Source of the DNA: VRUE01 sp963748075
GTDB lineage: Bacteria > Actinomycetota > Thermoleophilia > Solirubrobacterales > 70-9
Assembly: GCA_963748075.1 (NCBI GenBank)
Contig: CAVVHQ010000024.1
Span: forward strand, 1 to 64,000
Reading direction: 5' to 3'
DNA: 64,000 nucleotides
Position numbers and translations under genes: made by a program. Under the pieces are notes generated by a model that did not search any database, was not told the origin of the DNA, and was given only the letters and a program-made list of their open reading frames with translations. Shown here piece after piece: positions 8,770 to 17,794 of the stretch (position 1 is the first letter of the stretch; every line of letters starts with the position of its first letter).

Positions 8770-10286
8770 GGGCCGAGCAGGTAGTCGAGGAGGGCGCGCT
8801 GGGGGGCTGCGGGCTCCGCGCCGGCGCCGAGCTTCCTGCCTTCGCCGAGGCTGGGCGCTTCGGGCGCGGGAGCGCGGCGCGGCGCGGTGGCTTCGGTCGC
8901 GCCGAGGGCGGAGTCGGCCGAGGTGCCGCCGCTCTGGCCGCCCGAGGTTTCCTGCAACCGCTGGTACAGCTGGAGCGCGTCGGCGTTCGTCGAGGAGATG
9001 CTCGCGCCGGGCCCGTTGAAGTTCGCCGAGCAGCCGCTGGTCGGCGCCACCACGTAGTCGACGCAGTTGGTCAGCGTGACGAGGCTGCGTGGGAAGTGAC
9101 CGTACTGATCGAATTCGTTGTTCGCTCCGGCGGCGTTGTAGATCAGGTCGACCAGCCCGTTGAAGCCGCCCCCGTTCTCCGTGCTGGTCAGCAGTTCGGC
9201 GAGTTCGGTGATCGGGTCGGCGCCGGAGCGGGCCAGCTCGCTGGCCTTGCGGACGACCGGGTCGGCGGCCCGCAGCTTCGGCCCGGCGACTTCGCCGGTC
9301 GCGCCGAGCGACTTCAAGGCGACCGTCGACGCCGCGGAGAAGGGAGCCAGGGCGCGGGTGGAGCTGGTCAGCGAGGGCGCCGCCTTGCCGAGATCGGCGA
9401 AGACCGGCCTGGCGGCGTCGGAGAAGCCCTGCAGGCTGCGCATCGTCTGGCGCAGCTCGCGCAGGAAGGTAGGGAACTTGCGCAGCGAGGCTTCCAGCGC
9501 GGCGCCGCGTTCGGCGCTGGCCTGGCCGGCGGCGCCGGCGTTGGCGAGGAAGCCCGCGACGTGGCTGCGCTGGCGCGACAGCGGCGCGAGGATCCGCTCG
9601 GAGTCGGAGGCGAGCTGGGCAAGCTGCTTGCGTTGGGCGGAGAGGATGCCGAACAGCCGGTCGGTGTCGCGCAGCACCGGGTTGGCCCGTCTGACCGCCT
9701 CCTCGATGTCCGCGCCGCGACCGGCGAAGCCGGCGCCGAGTTCGTTGAGGATCAGCCGGAAGCGCTGCGCGTAGGGAAGCTGCTGGATGTTGTTGACCAG
9801 GTCGGGATCGACGCTGGTGCTGTTGTTCTCCAGCGGCAACAGGCGCTGCCCGGCGCCCGGCTCGCCGTCCGGGATCACCCGCAGCGGCGGCGCCGGCTCG
9901 GAGCCCGGGGCGCGCGGCAGGGTCGGGCGGCAGTCGACGAACTTCTCGCCGATCAGCGACTGCGGGCGGATCAGGCAGCTGGCGTCGAGGCGAAAGTCCT
10001 GGAAGCCGGGGTCGGTGATCTTCATCGCGATCACCGCCTTGCCGGGAATCGCCTGCGGGCGGCCGTCCTCGTAGCTGTCGACCTCCCCGGGCAGCGTCAC
10101 GTCGACCGATTCGATTTCGCCGACGTTGGCGCCCGCGACCCGCACCAGCTCGCCGTTGACCATGAAGGAGCCGTTGTCGAAGATCGCGCGGACGACGTAG
10201 CCGTCGTCGTTGCTCCGGGTGAACAGGACGACGACCACGGCGATCGCCGCGAGGGCCCCGGCTGCGATCAGCAGTCTCCTTCTCAT
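8766..10286 (-). CDS. Mce/MlaD family protein, second gene of mce operon
   Basis: 506 residues starting MRRRLLIAAGALAAIAVVVV, a membrane helix directly at the N-terminus. The MlaD domain follows (GELVRVAGANVGEIESVD, CLIRPQSLIGEKFVDCRPT), then helical repeats and an Ala/Pro-rich tail. A start 30 bases earlier is in frame, but ATG 10286 forms an ATGA overlap with the preceding gene and is chosen. Two cysteines flank the LIGEKF segment of the MlaD domain, which may distinguish this subunit. Confidence 0.92.
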   Translation of the reverse strand: MRRRLLIAAGALAAIAVVVVLFTRSNDDGYVVRAIFDNGSFMVNGELVRVAGANVGEIESVDVTLPGEVDSYEDGRPQAIPGKAVIAMKITDPGFQDFRLDASCLIRPQSLIGEKFVDCRPTLPRAPGSEPAPPLRVIPDGEPGAGQRLLPLENNSTSVDPDLVNNIQQLPYAQRFRLILNELGAGFAGRGADIEEAVRRANPVLRDTDRLFGILSAQRKQLAQLASDSERILAPLSRQRSHVAGFLANAGAAGQASAERGAALEASLRKFPTFLRELRQTMRSLQGFSDAARPVFADLGKAAPSLTSSTRALAPFSAASTVALKSLGATGEVAGPKLRAADPVVRKASELARSGADPITELAELLTSTENGGGFNGLVDLIYNAAGANNEFDQYGHFPRSLVTLTNCVDYVVAPTSGCSANFNGPGASISSTNADALQLYQRLQETSGGQSGGTSADSALGATEATAPRRAPAPEAPSLGEGRKLGAGAEPAAPQRALLDYLLGP

Positions 10287-11692
10287 GGTCCGGGGGGCGC
10301 GTCGGCCGGGTCGCATTGCGAGGACGGGCTCACGCCGGAGCCCGCGAACGGCGGTTCGGTGAACGGGTTGGAGCCGTCCCCGGCGGACTGGGTGCCGCCA
10401 CCGGGGCAGGGGCGCCTGACGGCGGCCGATTCGCCGAACGCTTCGTACTGCTCGCTCGGCGGGATCGGCTTCAGCTCGCCGCTTTCGCTGTCGCGATCGA
10501 ACAGGTTGAGGACGAGCTGGGCGCGGGCGTAGTGGCCGTTGCCGTCGTAGTAGGCGGTGGCCTGGCCGACTTTGCCGAAGCCGTTGAAGATGTCAGGCGT
10601 GTAGGCGCGGGCGAAGTTGAGGTTCGGCTGGAAGGCGGCGGTCGCCGCGGCGGCGCGGGGGAAGGCCTTCGAGGCGCGCCGCTGCACGGCCGGCAGGGTG
10701 CCGAGCAGTTCGGCGGTGTCGTTGGCGAAGCCCTTGCGGCGCACGGTGAGGCGGAGGTTCCTCACCACCGGCACCGCCCGGGAGAGCACCGGCCGCAGTT
10801 CGCTCAGGAAGGGCGCCAGGTTCTTGGTCGCCGGCTTCGCCGTTTCGACCAGCGGGTCGAGGTCGTCGAGCGCGGCGCGCAGATTGACGAAGGTGGTGTT
10901 GCTCTGGCGGAAGACGGGCGGCAGCAGGCGCAGCGTCTGGTCGAAGGCGACGTTCTGGCTGGCGATCGCATCGAGGGCGGTGCTGGCGTTGGAGACGGCG
11001 CTGGAGAGCTGGCTGCCCCGCTGGGCGATCGCGGTGCTGACCTTGCTGGAGCTGACCACGAAGCGCTCGAGCAGCTTCTGGTCGGCGTTCAGTTCGCGCA
11101 CGAAGGCGTTGGTTCGGTTGAGGGCAGGGCCGAAGTACTCGAAGGTCCGGTTGGCGTCCTTGCCGCGGCCGGAGTAGACCGCCGCGCTGCCGCGCACGAA
11201 CTGGCCGAGGGCGCGCCGCACCGGGGTGGGGAAGGCGTTGAGGAACTGGTCGAGGTCGACCGGCGTCGTGGTCGAGCCGAGGCCGAGCGTGGCGTCGTCT
11301 TCGAGCTGCGGGTTGCTGTTCGGGCCGGGGCTGATCGAGACGTAGTGGTTGGCCACCCCGGCGAGGCCGGTGGCGCGGATCGTCGCGGTCGTGCCCTCGT
11401 GGAGCTGCTGTTCGACGCTGACCGTGACCTTGGCGAGGTTGTCGTCGGTGAGGTCGATGCTGTCGACCGCGCCGACCGGATAGCCGCCGATCAGCACCTG
11501 GTTGTCGGGGACGAGCTGGCTGGCGTTCTGGAAGACGAGGTTGTACTTGTGCGAGCCGTCGCCGCTGAAGAACAGGACGTAGCCGAGGGCGATGACGACG
11601 ACTGCGAGGGCGACGATCGCGGCTATCCGGGCTGGGGCCGCTCCCCGGGCTCGTGCCGGGCCTTTCTCCTCGCCTAAGGAATTAGCAGCCAC
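10283..11692 (-). CDS. Mce/MlaD family protein, first gene of mce operon
   Basis: 469 residues from GTG 11692; an alternative GTG at 11770 would add 26 residues that look unlike protein of this family. The membrane helix is at about 21-42, followed by an MlaD domain (DNQVLIGGYPVGAVDSID, TIRATGLAGVANHYVSISPG) and the helical Mce region. It lies 141 bp (or 63 bp with the long start) after the stop of an MMPL transporter on the same strand, so co-transcription is likely. No yrbE permease genes are present at the head of the cluster. Confidence 0.88.
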   Translation of the reverse strand: MAANSLGEEKGPARARGAAPARIAAIVALAVVVIALGYVLFFSGDGSHKYNLVFQNASQLVPDNQVLIGGYPVGAVDSIDLTDDNLAKVTVSVEQQLHEGTTATIRATGLAGVANHYVSISPGPNSNPQLEDDATLGLGSTTTPVDLDQFLNAFPTPVRRALGQFVRGSAAVYSGRGKDANRTFEYFGPALNRTNAFVRELNADQKLLERFVVSSSKVSTAIAQRGSQLSSAVSNASTALDAIASQNVAFDQTLRLLPPVFRQSNTTFVNLRAALDDLDPLVETAKPATKNLAPFLSELRPVLSRAVPVVRNLRLTVRRKGFANDTAELLGTLPAVQRRASKAFPRAAAATAAFQPNLNFARAYTPDIFNGFGKVGQATAYYDGNGHYARAQLVLNLFDRDSESGELKPIPPSEQYEAFGESAAVRRPCPGGGTQSAGDGSNPFTEPPFAGSGVSPSSQCDPADAPPGP

Positions 11693-11833
11693 GGGTAATC
11701 GCTTGCGTCCCCCCGCCTCCGACCCCGGAGGAACGAGCCGCCAAATCGTATCCGAGCGACCACTCGGCACGCGCGCGGTCGTGCCTGGCTTAACTCGAAG
11801 TCAACCCGCTTCGGCTGCCGCAGCGCCACCGGG

Positions 11834-14800
11834 TCAGACGTTGAGCCGCGGCAGGGCTCGCTCCAGGAACCGCGGCAGCCACCAGACACGATCGCCGAGC
11901 AGCAGCATCAGCGCCGGCAGGAGGACGATCCGCACGACCGTCGCGTCGAGCAGCACCGCGACGGTGAGGCCGACGCCGAGCTGGCTGACCGTGGCGATCG
12001 GCGCGCCGGCGAAAGCGACGAAGACCGCCATCATGATCGCCGCGGCGCCGGTGATCACCCGCGCCGTCCGCTCCAGCCCGAAAAAGACGGCGGCGGCGTT
12101 GCCGCCGTCGCGGTCGTAGCGTTCGCGCATCCGCACCAGGAGGAAGACCGCATAGTCGATCGAGAGGCCGAAGACCACGCCGAAGATCGCGGTCGCCCCG
12201 ACCGCGTCGACGTACGTGTGCCCGCCCAGCGGCCAGTCTTCGGGCAGGTTGAAGAGCAGGGTGAGGACGCCGAAGGCGACCGCGACCGTCGCCAGGTTGA
12301 GGCCGACGGCGATCGCCGCCAGCGGCAGGGCGCGGAGGACGAGGACGAGGACGAGGAAGGTGGCGAGGGTGATCGCGGCGATCACGAACGGGATGCGCGC
12401 CCGGGTGACCCGGCTGTAGTCGTTGAGCTGAGCGGCGCCGCCCGCGACGCCGGTGGCGAGGCCGGTTTCGCGGGCGAGTTCGGCCGCGTCCGCGTCCAGG
12501 CGCCTGTTGAGAGCGATCGAGCCGGGCGAGTTGAAGGTGTGGCGGGAGATGACCAGCATCGCCGCGGCCTGACCGCCGCGGTTCAGGTCAACCGCTTCGG
12601 CCGCCTGCTCGCGGACCGCCGGCCGGGCTCCGTCGAGCGCCGAGAGGACGAAGTAGCCGGAGTCGAAGAGCCCCGGCGTGTTGCGCTGCACGCGCCGGGC
12701 CTGGCGGGTCAGCCTGGCCTTGCTGGAGAGAACCTGCACGGTGGCGCGTCGCAGCCCCGACTGCAGCGGGGCGGAGCGACGGTAACCGGCGGCGAGGCTT
12801 TCCCCCAGCGCGTTGGCGCCGCCGCCGAGCTGCGCGATGCCGCCGGCCAGCGCGGTGCTCGCGGCCCCCAGCTGGGCCAGGCCGCCGTCGAGCGTCGCAG
12901 CCGCGCGGGCGAGGCGGGCGGATCCGTGGGCGAGCCGCTTGCCGGCGCCTTCGATCCTGCGGAGGCCGTCGGAGAGCCGCTTCGCCCCCGAGTAGAGCCG
13001 CTTGATCGCGACGATTCCCGAGACCAGCCAGTCGGTCACCTGCTTCGCCCCTTCGGCGTCTTCGAGCAGGCGGGACTGCAGCGCGGCCAGTTCCGCCGGC
13101 AACCCGGCGTATTCGGGCGCGTAGGGGGCGCCGCTGACCGGATCGACGCCGCTGACCGCGGCCAGGGCAGTGCGAACCGCCTGCAGCGCCGCGGCGTAGC
13201 GGGGGTCGGACTTGCCGACGCTCATCGCTTCGAGCTGCTGCAGGGCCGTCCTCAGCTGCGCCTCGGCTTCCTGGGCGGGGGCCTGCAACCGGGGGACGTT
13301 GACGTGCGCATCCTGGTTGAGCGACCTCTGGAGGCGGCGGGAGCGTCCCAGCGCGTTGCGCCGCAGGTTGGGGGCGAGGCTCTGCAGCCCGAACTTCAGC
13401 TGCAGGGCGGCGAGCGCGGCGCGATGCTGGGCGCCGGCCAGCCGCCGGGTCCCCCTGGCGAAGGTCCGCAGCGCGCCGACCGCCCGCTCGCTGCCGGCGC
13501 TCGCCTGGCCGAGCCCGGAGGCGATCGCCCTGGCGCCCTCCTCGGCCCGGCCGGAGCCCTCGGCGAGCAGACCGGCCCCGTAGCTGGCCCGCGAGATCCC
13601 CGCGCGGAGCTGGGCGACGCCGGCAGCCGCCTGGCCGAGGTTGCGCCCCAGCCTTCCCAGTTCGGCCAGCGGCCCCGCTTCCGACCCGGCGCCAAGCAGC
13701 CTGGCGGCTTGGCGCAGCGGCGCCGCCGCCCGCGCCACCTGCCCCGGGCCGACCACCGCCTGCACGCCGGGCTGGGCGGCGATCTTCCGCTGCCAGCGGC
13801 TGAGCGCCCCCAGCCGCCCCGGCTCGGTGATCGGGCCTTGGTCGGCCGCGGCGACGATCACGAACGGGGCGTCGAAGCCGGGGCCGATTTCCCGCTCGAT
13901 CAGTTCGAAGTCCTGCCTCGCCGGGTCGCCGTGGGCGAGCTGCGTCTGGCTGGGCGGCCCGGTCTTCAGCCCCAGCGCCGGGATCGCCAGGGCGAGCACG
14001 ATCGCCCCGATCGCGATCGCCACCGGGGCCGGTCGGCGCAATGCGGCGGCGACCAGCCTCATCAGGCGGGTCCGGCCGTCCGGCGCGGCGGGCCCGATCC
14101 GCCAGCGGTCGAGGTTGGGCCCGAGCAGGGTCAGCAGCGCCGGGCCCGGCAGGATCGCGACCAGGACGCTGAGCGCGACGACCAGCACCAGGGTCGCCGC
14201 CAGCGAGCCGAGCAGCGAGCCGGGGACGATGAAGAACGCGACCAGCATCGAAAGCATCAGCGTGCTGCCGGCGAAGACGGTGGTGCGCCCGGCGGTGCGG
14301 CGGGTCGCCCCGGCCGCCTCGAGCGGCGAGGCGCCGTTCGCCAGCTCCTCGCGGAAGCGCGAGACGATCAGCAGCGAGTAGTCGACCCCCAGCGCCAGCC
14401 CCATCATCGTGCAGACGGTGAGCGCGAAGGCGTCGACGCTGAACCAGTTGGCGAGAATCGAGAGCAGGCCGCGCGAGACGGCCACGGTGACGGCGCCGAA
14501 CGCGAGCGGGACCGCGGCTGCGATCGGCGAGCGGAAGACGAGCAGCAGGACGAGCAGCAGGGCCGGCAGGGCGATCAGCTCGCCGCGCTGGGTGGCGGAG
14601 ATCGAGTCCTCCTGGATCGCTCTCGAAAGAGTCGCGAAGCCCGTCTGCGTCGCCCGCACCGGCGGCTGGATCCTCGCTTCCAGGGTCCGGTTCAGCTTCG
14701 GGACCGTCTCGTCGACGGCCTCGTCGATGCCTACGTGGAAGTCGGCGATCACGATCGCCCGGCGGGGACTCGGCCGCAGTCGCTGCACCGAGCCGCGATC

Positions 14801-15148
14801 CCAGGGCGAGAGGGTGGTGACCGCGGGATCGCGACGAAGCGCCCGGACCAGGGGCGGTCCCTGGCGGTCGAGCGCCTTGGCCGGGCCGCGCAGCAGGATC
14901 ACGAAAGGCGCGCTCTCGCCGAAGTGCTCCTCCAGCATCCGGTTGGCCCGCGAGGAGGGCGTGCCGGGGATGTTGAGGCTGGTCGGGCTGAGCTTCCCCT
15001 CGACCCCGGCTCCGAGCGCCGCGAGCACGACCAGGAACAGCAGCGCCGCGCCGAGGACGCGGCGCGGGTGACGGAGGATCGCCGAGCCGCCTGCGCCATT
15101 GCGATCGCGCGGGCCGTCACCACGCTCCCTGCTCCTCCTCAAACGCAC
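11834..15148 (-). CDS. MMPL/RND family membrane transporter
   Basis: 1104 residues, a normal length for MMPL proteins. There are two blocks of membrane helices: one helix near residues 30-50 plus five between about 190 and 400, and again one plus five in the C-terminal half. Each block contains the family signature around LGVDYSLLIVSRFREEL and LSIDYAVFLLVRMRERY, where the Asp/Tyr pairs carry protons. A large extracytoplasmic helical section lies between them. Such transporters export lipids or hydrophobic compounds. It heads the mce operon. The GTG start follows a divergent intergenic region shared with a PadR gene. Confidence 0.93.
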   Translation of the reverse strand: MRLRRSRERGDGPRDRNGAGGSAILRHPRRVLGAALLFLVVLAALGAGVEGKLSPTSLNIPGTPSSRANRMLEEHFGESAPFVILLRGPAKALDRQGPPLVRALRRDPAVTTLSPWDRGSVQRLRPSPRRAIVIADFHVGIDEAVDETVPKLNRTLEARIQPPVRATQTGFATLSRAIQEDSISATQRGELIALPALLLVLLLVFRSPIAAAVPLAFGAVTVAVSRGLLSILANWFSVDAFALTVCTMMGLALGVDYSLLIVSRFREELANGASPLEAAGATRRTAGRTTVFAGSTLMLSMLVAFFIVPGSLLGSLAATLVLVVALSVLVAILPGPALLTLLGPNLDRWRIGPAAPDGRTRLMRLVAAALRRPAPVAIAIGAIVLALAIPALGLKTGPPSQTQLAHGDPARQDFELIEREIGPGFDAPFVIVAAADQGPITEPGRLGALSRWQRKIAAQPGVQAVVGPGQVARAAAPLRQAARLLGAGSEAGPLAELGRLGRNLGQAAAGVAQLRAGISRASYGAGLLAEGSGRAEEGARAIASGLGQASAGSERAVGALRTFARGTRRLAGAQHRAALAALQLKFGLQSLAPNLRRNALGRSRRLQRSLNQDAHVNVPRLQAPAQEAEAQLRTALQQLEAMSVGKSDPRYAAALQAVRTALAAVSGVDPVSGAPYAPEYAGLPAELAALQSRLLEDAEGAKQVTDWLVSGIVAIKRLYSGAKRLSDGLRRIEGAGKRLAHGSARLARAAATLDGGLAQLGAASTALAGGIAQLGGGANALGESLAAGYRRSAPLQSGLRRATVQVLSSKARLTRQARRVQRNTPGLFDSGYFVLSALDGARPAVREQAAEAVDLNRGGQAAAMLVISRHTFNSPGSIALNRRLDADAAELARETGLATGVAGGAAQLNDYSRVTRARIPFVIAAITLATFLVLVLVLRALPLAAIAVGLNLATVAVAFGVLTLLFNLPEDWPLGGHTYVDAVGATAIFGVVFGLSIDYAVFLLVRMRERYDRDGGNAAAVFFGLERTARVITGAAAIMMAVFVAFAGAPIATVSQLGVGLTVAVLLDATVVRIVLLPALMLLLGDRVWWLPRFLERALPRLNV

Positions 15149-15322
15149 CGTCCTAGTTTGGCGGGCGCTCGGCTGGAATTGGCGTTTGAATGCGGGAGAT
15201 TCTGTTAAGGCTGCGCCGGGCGCGATTCAGGATCTTGCCTGACTTCGAGGCGAGCCGGTCGGATGATTCTGCTCAAACCGTCCTGACCGCACCATGCGGA
15301 CCCTAGGATACGCTTCCGGGCC
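15149..15322. promoter_or_regulatory. Divergent intergenic region, possible operator
   Basis: This 174-bp gap separates the MMPL/mce operon (minus) from the PadR-like gene (plus) and must hold promoters for both. TCAGG-6 bp-CCTGA at 15227-15242 is a short inverted repeat that could bind a dimeric regulator such as PadR. No clear -35/-10 pair is seen. The operator idea is inference from position and symmetry only. Confidence 0.25.
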
Positions 15323-15824
15323 GTGTCAAGTCCGCAGCTCACGGAGACCTCCTACATCGTGCTCGGCCTGCTCGACCTGAACGAGCCGGCGACCCCATAC
15401 GACCTCAAGCAGTTCGCGCAGGTGAGCGTCTTCAACTTCTGGTCGATTCCGCATACGCAGATCTACACCGAGTGCGCGCGACTCGCCGAGGCGGGCCTGC
15501 TCGACGAAAGCAGGGAGGAGACGCGGGCGGCGGCGGCGCTTCTACAAGCTGACCGCGCGGGGCCGTGAGGCGCTCGAGAAGTGGCGGGCCGAGCCCACCG
15601 ACCAGACCTTCCAGGGGCGCGACCTCGCAGCGCTCAAGCTCTTCTTCGGCACCGAGCCCACGGCGCTTGCGAAGGCCCAGCTCGCAGTCCACAGGCAGAG
15701 GCTGAGCGAATTGGAGGCGAGCGCCACCTACCCGGCCCTGCCGGACGGAATTCGCCTCACGCTGGAGCTGGGCATCAACCAGGAGCGGGCGCTCGTCCGC
15801 TTCTGGTCGCGGCTGCTCTCCTGA
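15323..15824 (+). pseudogene. PadR family regulator, frameshifted
   Basis: The N-terminal frame from GTG 15323 reads as a PadR winged helix (SYIVLGLLDLNEPATPYDLKQ, IPHTQIYTECARLAEAGLL). It runs into Ala-rich nonsense at about 15520-15540. The expected continuation RRRFYKLTARGREALEKW, followed by the helical C-terminal dimerisation region, is in another frame and ends at TGA 15822. One base has been lost or gained in a GCGGGCGGCGGCGGCG tract. This is either a real inactivation or a sequencing indel in a GC repeat. The divergent MMPL/mce operon is the obvious candidate target. Confidence 0.75.
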
Positions 15825-15990
15825 CCGGCCGCCGCGCCGGGCTTGACAACCCCGGGGCCATAGCTTACGCTTCGCATCATCCGATTCGAACGATGCGGAA
15901 TAGAGGTTACGAGCATCGTCGACGGGAGCCCGTCGATCGCTCGGCTCGGGGGTGCTAGTTTGGCGGGGGAGGACTACGAAGGGGCAGGAG

Positions 15991-16758
15991 ATGCGCAAGA
16001 ACTTGTTGAGAGCGCTTACCGCGGCCGCGCTGGCGGCGCTGCTGACCGTCGGAGTCGCGCAGGCGATCACGCTTCAGGTCGGCAACATCGTGATCGTCGC
16101 CGACGGCGGCTTCAAGCCGACCAAGCTGCCGAAGCGCGAAAACGCGCCGATCAGGCTGTTCGGCTCGGCCAAGTTCAGCACCAAGGACGGCACCCGACCC
16201 TCGCCGTTGCGGACCCTGACGCTCGAATTCGACAAGCACGGGGCGATCGAGACCCGCGGCCTGCCGAAGTGCACGATGGCCAAGCTGGTCGCGACCACGG
16301 TCAAGGTGGCGCGGAGGAACTGCCAGGGGGCGCTCGTCGGCAAGGGCTTCGGCACCGCCGTCATCGAGCTGCCCGAACAGCGGCCGATCAAGGCGTCCTC
16401 GCCGCTCAGCCTGTTCAACGGCCCCGCCAAGCACGGCAACCCGACCGTGCTCGGCCACGCCCACCTCGACTACCCGAGCCCGACGACCTACGTGATCTCG
16501 ATCGAGATCCAAAGGGTCCACCACGGTCGCTACGGGTTCAAGACGGTCGCCACGTTCCCGCGCCTCGTCAACGACTACGGCTCGCCGATCTCCGGCCACC
16601 TGACGATCGGGCGAACCTGGAAGTACAAGGGCAAGACGCTGAGCTACGCCAACGCGCACTGCGCCGACGGCCGCCTGCAGGCGAAAGGCCAGTTCACCTT
16701 CAAGGACGGCAGCTTCGTCGAGGGCACGGTCTTCCGGCCCTGCAAGGTCAGGAAGTAG
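15991..16758 (+). CDS. Secreted protein of a five-member local family (copy 3)
   Basis: 255 residues beginning MRKNLLRALTAAALAALLTVG, a signal peptide cleaved near residue 23. It shares with the copies at 1139 and 2126 the pattern KDGTRPSPLRTL, LPKCTMAKL, PEQRPI, SPLSLFNGP, GRYGF and a terminal FRPCK. ATG 15991 is chosen over an in-frame start 39 bases upstream because GGGGCAGGAG precedes it and the signal peptide begins there. Only 44 bp separate it from the next paralogue, so the two probably form an operon. Function unknown. Confidence 0.85.
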   Translation: MRKNLLRALTAAALAALLTVGVAQAITLQVGNIVIVADGGFKPTKLPKRENAPIRLFGSAKFSTKDGTRPSPLRTLTLEFDKHGAIETRGLPKCTMAKLVATTVKVARRNCQGALVGKGFGTAVIELPEQRPIKASSPLSLFNGPAKHGNPTVLGHAHLDYPSPTTYVISIEIQRVHHGRYGFKTVATFPRLVNDYGSPISGHLTIGRTWKYKGKTLSYANAHCADGRLQAKGQFTFKDGSFVEGTVFRPCKVRK

Positions 16759-16802
16759 AGCGACCGGCGCTACTCGGGCGGCGCGCCGGGTATCTATAGG
16801 CG

Positions 16803-17579
16803 ATGGGACGGAATCGCCTCCCGATCGCTCTCGCTGTTCTCGCCGCCGGCGCGGCGCTCGTCGCCCTGATCGCCGGGACGGCCGGCGCGGCCGAAGTGCG
16901 GGTCGGGACGCTGATCCTGCGCGCGGACGGCGGGTTCACGCCGCGGGTGCTGCCGAAACGCAGTTACGCGCCGATCGAGTTCGAGGGACACGGCGACGTC
17001 AAGACCACCGACGGCTCGGTGCCGCCGGCGGCTCGACACGCGAAGCTCGAATTCGACCACGACGGGAAGCTGACCACCGCGGGGCTCGCAACCTGCCCGC
17101 CGAGCCGGATCAGGGGCGCCACCCCGGACCAGGCGCGGCGGCGCTGCCGCGCGGCGATCGTCGGCACCGGCCACGTCGGGGCAGTGATCGCGCTCCCGGG
17201 TCGGAGCCGCGTCGAGGGGCTGGAGCCGCTAACCCTGTTCAACGGCCCGCGGCAAGGCGGCAACCCGACGGTCGTCGCCCACACCTGGTCGACGTACCCG
17301 ACGGTCGAAATTTTCGTCGTGATCGTGCCGATCGAAAAGCGTCGGGGCACCTACGGCTACCGAGCCAAGCTGACCGTCCCCGAGATCGCCGGCGGCTACG
17401 GCGTCCTCACCCACGTCGACGCGAAGATCGGCCGTCGCTTCCGCTCTCACGGCGCCAAGCGCAGCTACGTCTCCGCTCGCTGCTCCGACTACATCCTGCA
17501 GACGAGAGGCCGCTTCTCCTTCGCCGACGGGACGATCATCAGCGGCGTCGTCTACAAGATCTGCCGGCCCCGCTCCTGA
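16803..17579 (+). CDS. Secreted protein of a five-member local family (copy 4)
   Basis: 258 residues with a signal peptide (IALAVLAAGAALVALIAGTAGAA). The family pattern is preserved: DGGFTPRVLPKRSYAPIEF, TTDGSVPPAARHAKLEF, LATCPPSR, LTLFNGPRQGGNPT, IAGGYG, SYVSARC and a final KICRP. Sequence divergence from copy 3 is larger than between copies 1 and 2, which suggests an older duplication. No enzymatic motif is visible. Confidence 0.83.
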   Translation: MGRNRLPIALAVLAAGAALVALIAGTAGAAEVRVGTLILRADGGFTPRVLPKRSYAPIEFEGHGDVKTTDGSVPPAARHAKLEFDHDGKLTTAGLATCPPSRIRGATPDQARRRCRAAIVGTGHVGAVIALPGRSRVEGLEPLTLFNGPRQGGNPTVVAHTWSTYPTVEIFVVIVPIEKRRGTYGYRAKLTVPEIAGGYGVLTHVDAKIGRRFRSHGAKRSYVSARCSDYILQTRGRFSFADGTIISGVVYKICRPRS

Positions 17580-17622
17580 GCGGCAGAGCCGAGCCGCGGC
17601 CTTCCTATACTCCCCAAGCCCC

Positions 17623-17695
17623 GGGCCGTTAGCTCAACCGGTAGAGCAGGAGACTCTTAATCTCAAGGTTGAAGGTTCGAGTCCTTCACGGCCCA
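17623..17695 (+). tRNA. tRNA-Lys (anticodon CTT)
   Basis: A cloverleaf can be drawn: acceptor GGGCCGT pairs with ACGGCCC, the D arm contains AGCTCAACCGGTAGAGCA, the anticodon loop is CTCTTAA with CTT at positions 34-36, and the T arm has GGTTCGAGTCC. The discriminator is A and CCA is not encoded. The 3' 38 bp (17658-17695) are repeated exactly at 26887-26924, marking this gene as the integration site of the following element. Confidence 0.95.
17658..17695 (+). repeat. attL (tRNA-Lys 3' end)
   Basis: This 38-bp segment runs from the anticodon-loop 3' side to the discriminator base and is identical to 26887-26924. Similarity continues imperfectly about 27 bp further (TCGCxGACGGCT...AGCCAAAT at both sites). 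The intact tRNA lies on this side. Confidence 0.88.
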
Positions 17696-17794
17696 TTCGC
17701 GGACGGCTTTGTCAAGCCAAATAAGCCAAGCCCGTCGGGTAATCTTTCGCGTCGGTGGGCAGCTTGTTGGGCAACATCTCGCTTTCGGGACGGT

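Noticed and set aside
12218..15208. 996-codon open frame antisense to the MMPL gene
   Set aside because: It is composed almost wholly of Arg, Asp, Gln and Gly with no motif, while the minus strand encodes a complete MMPL protein.
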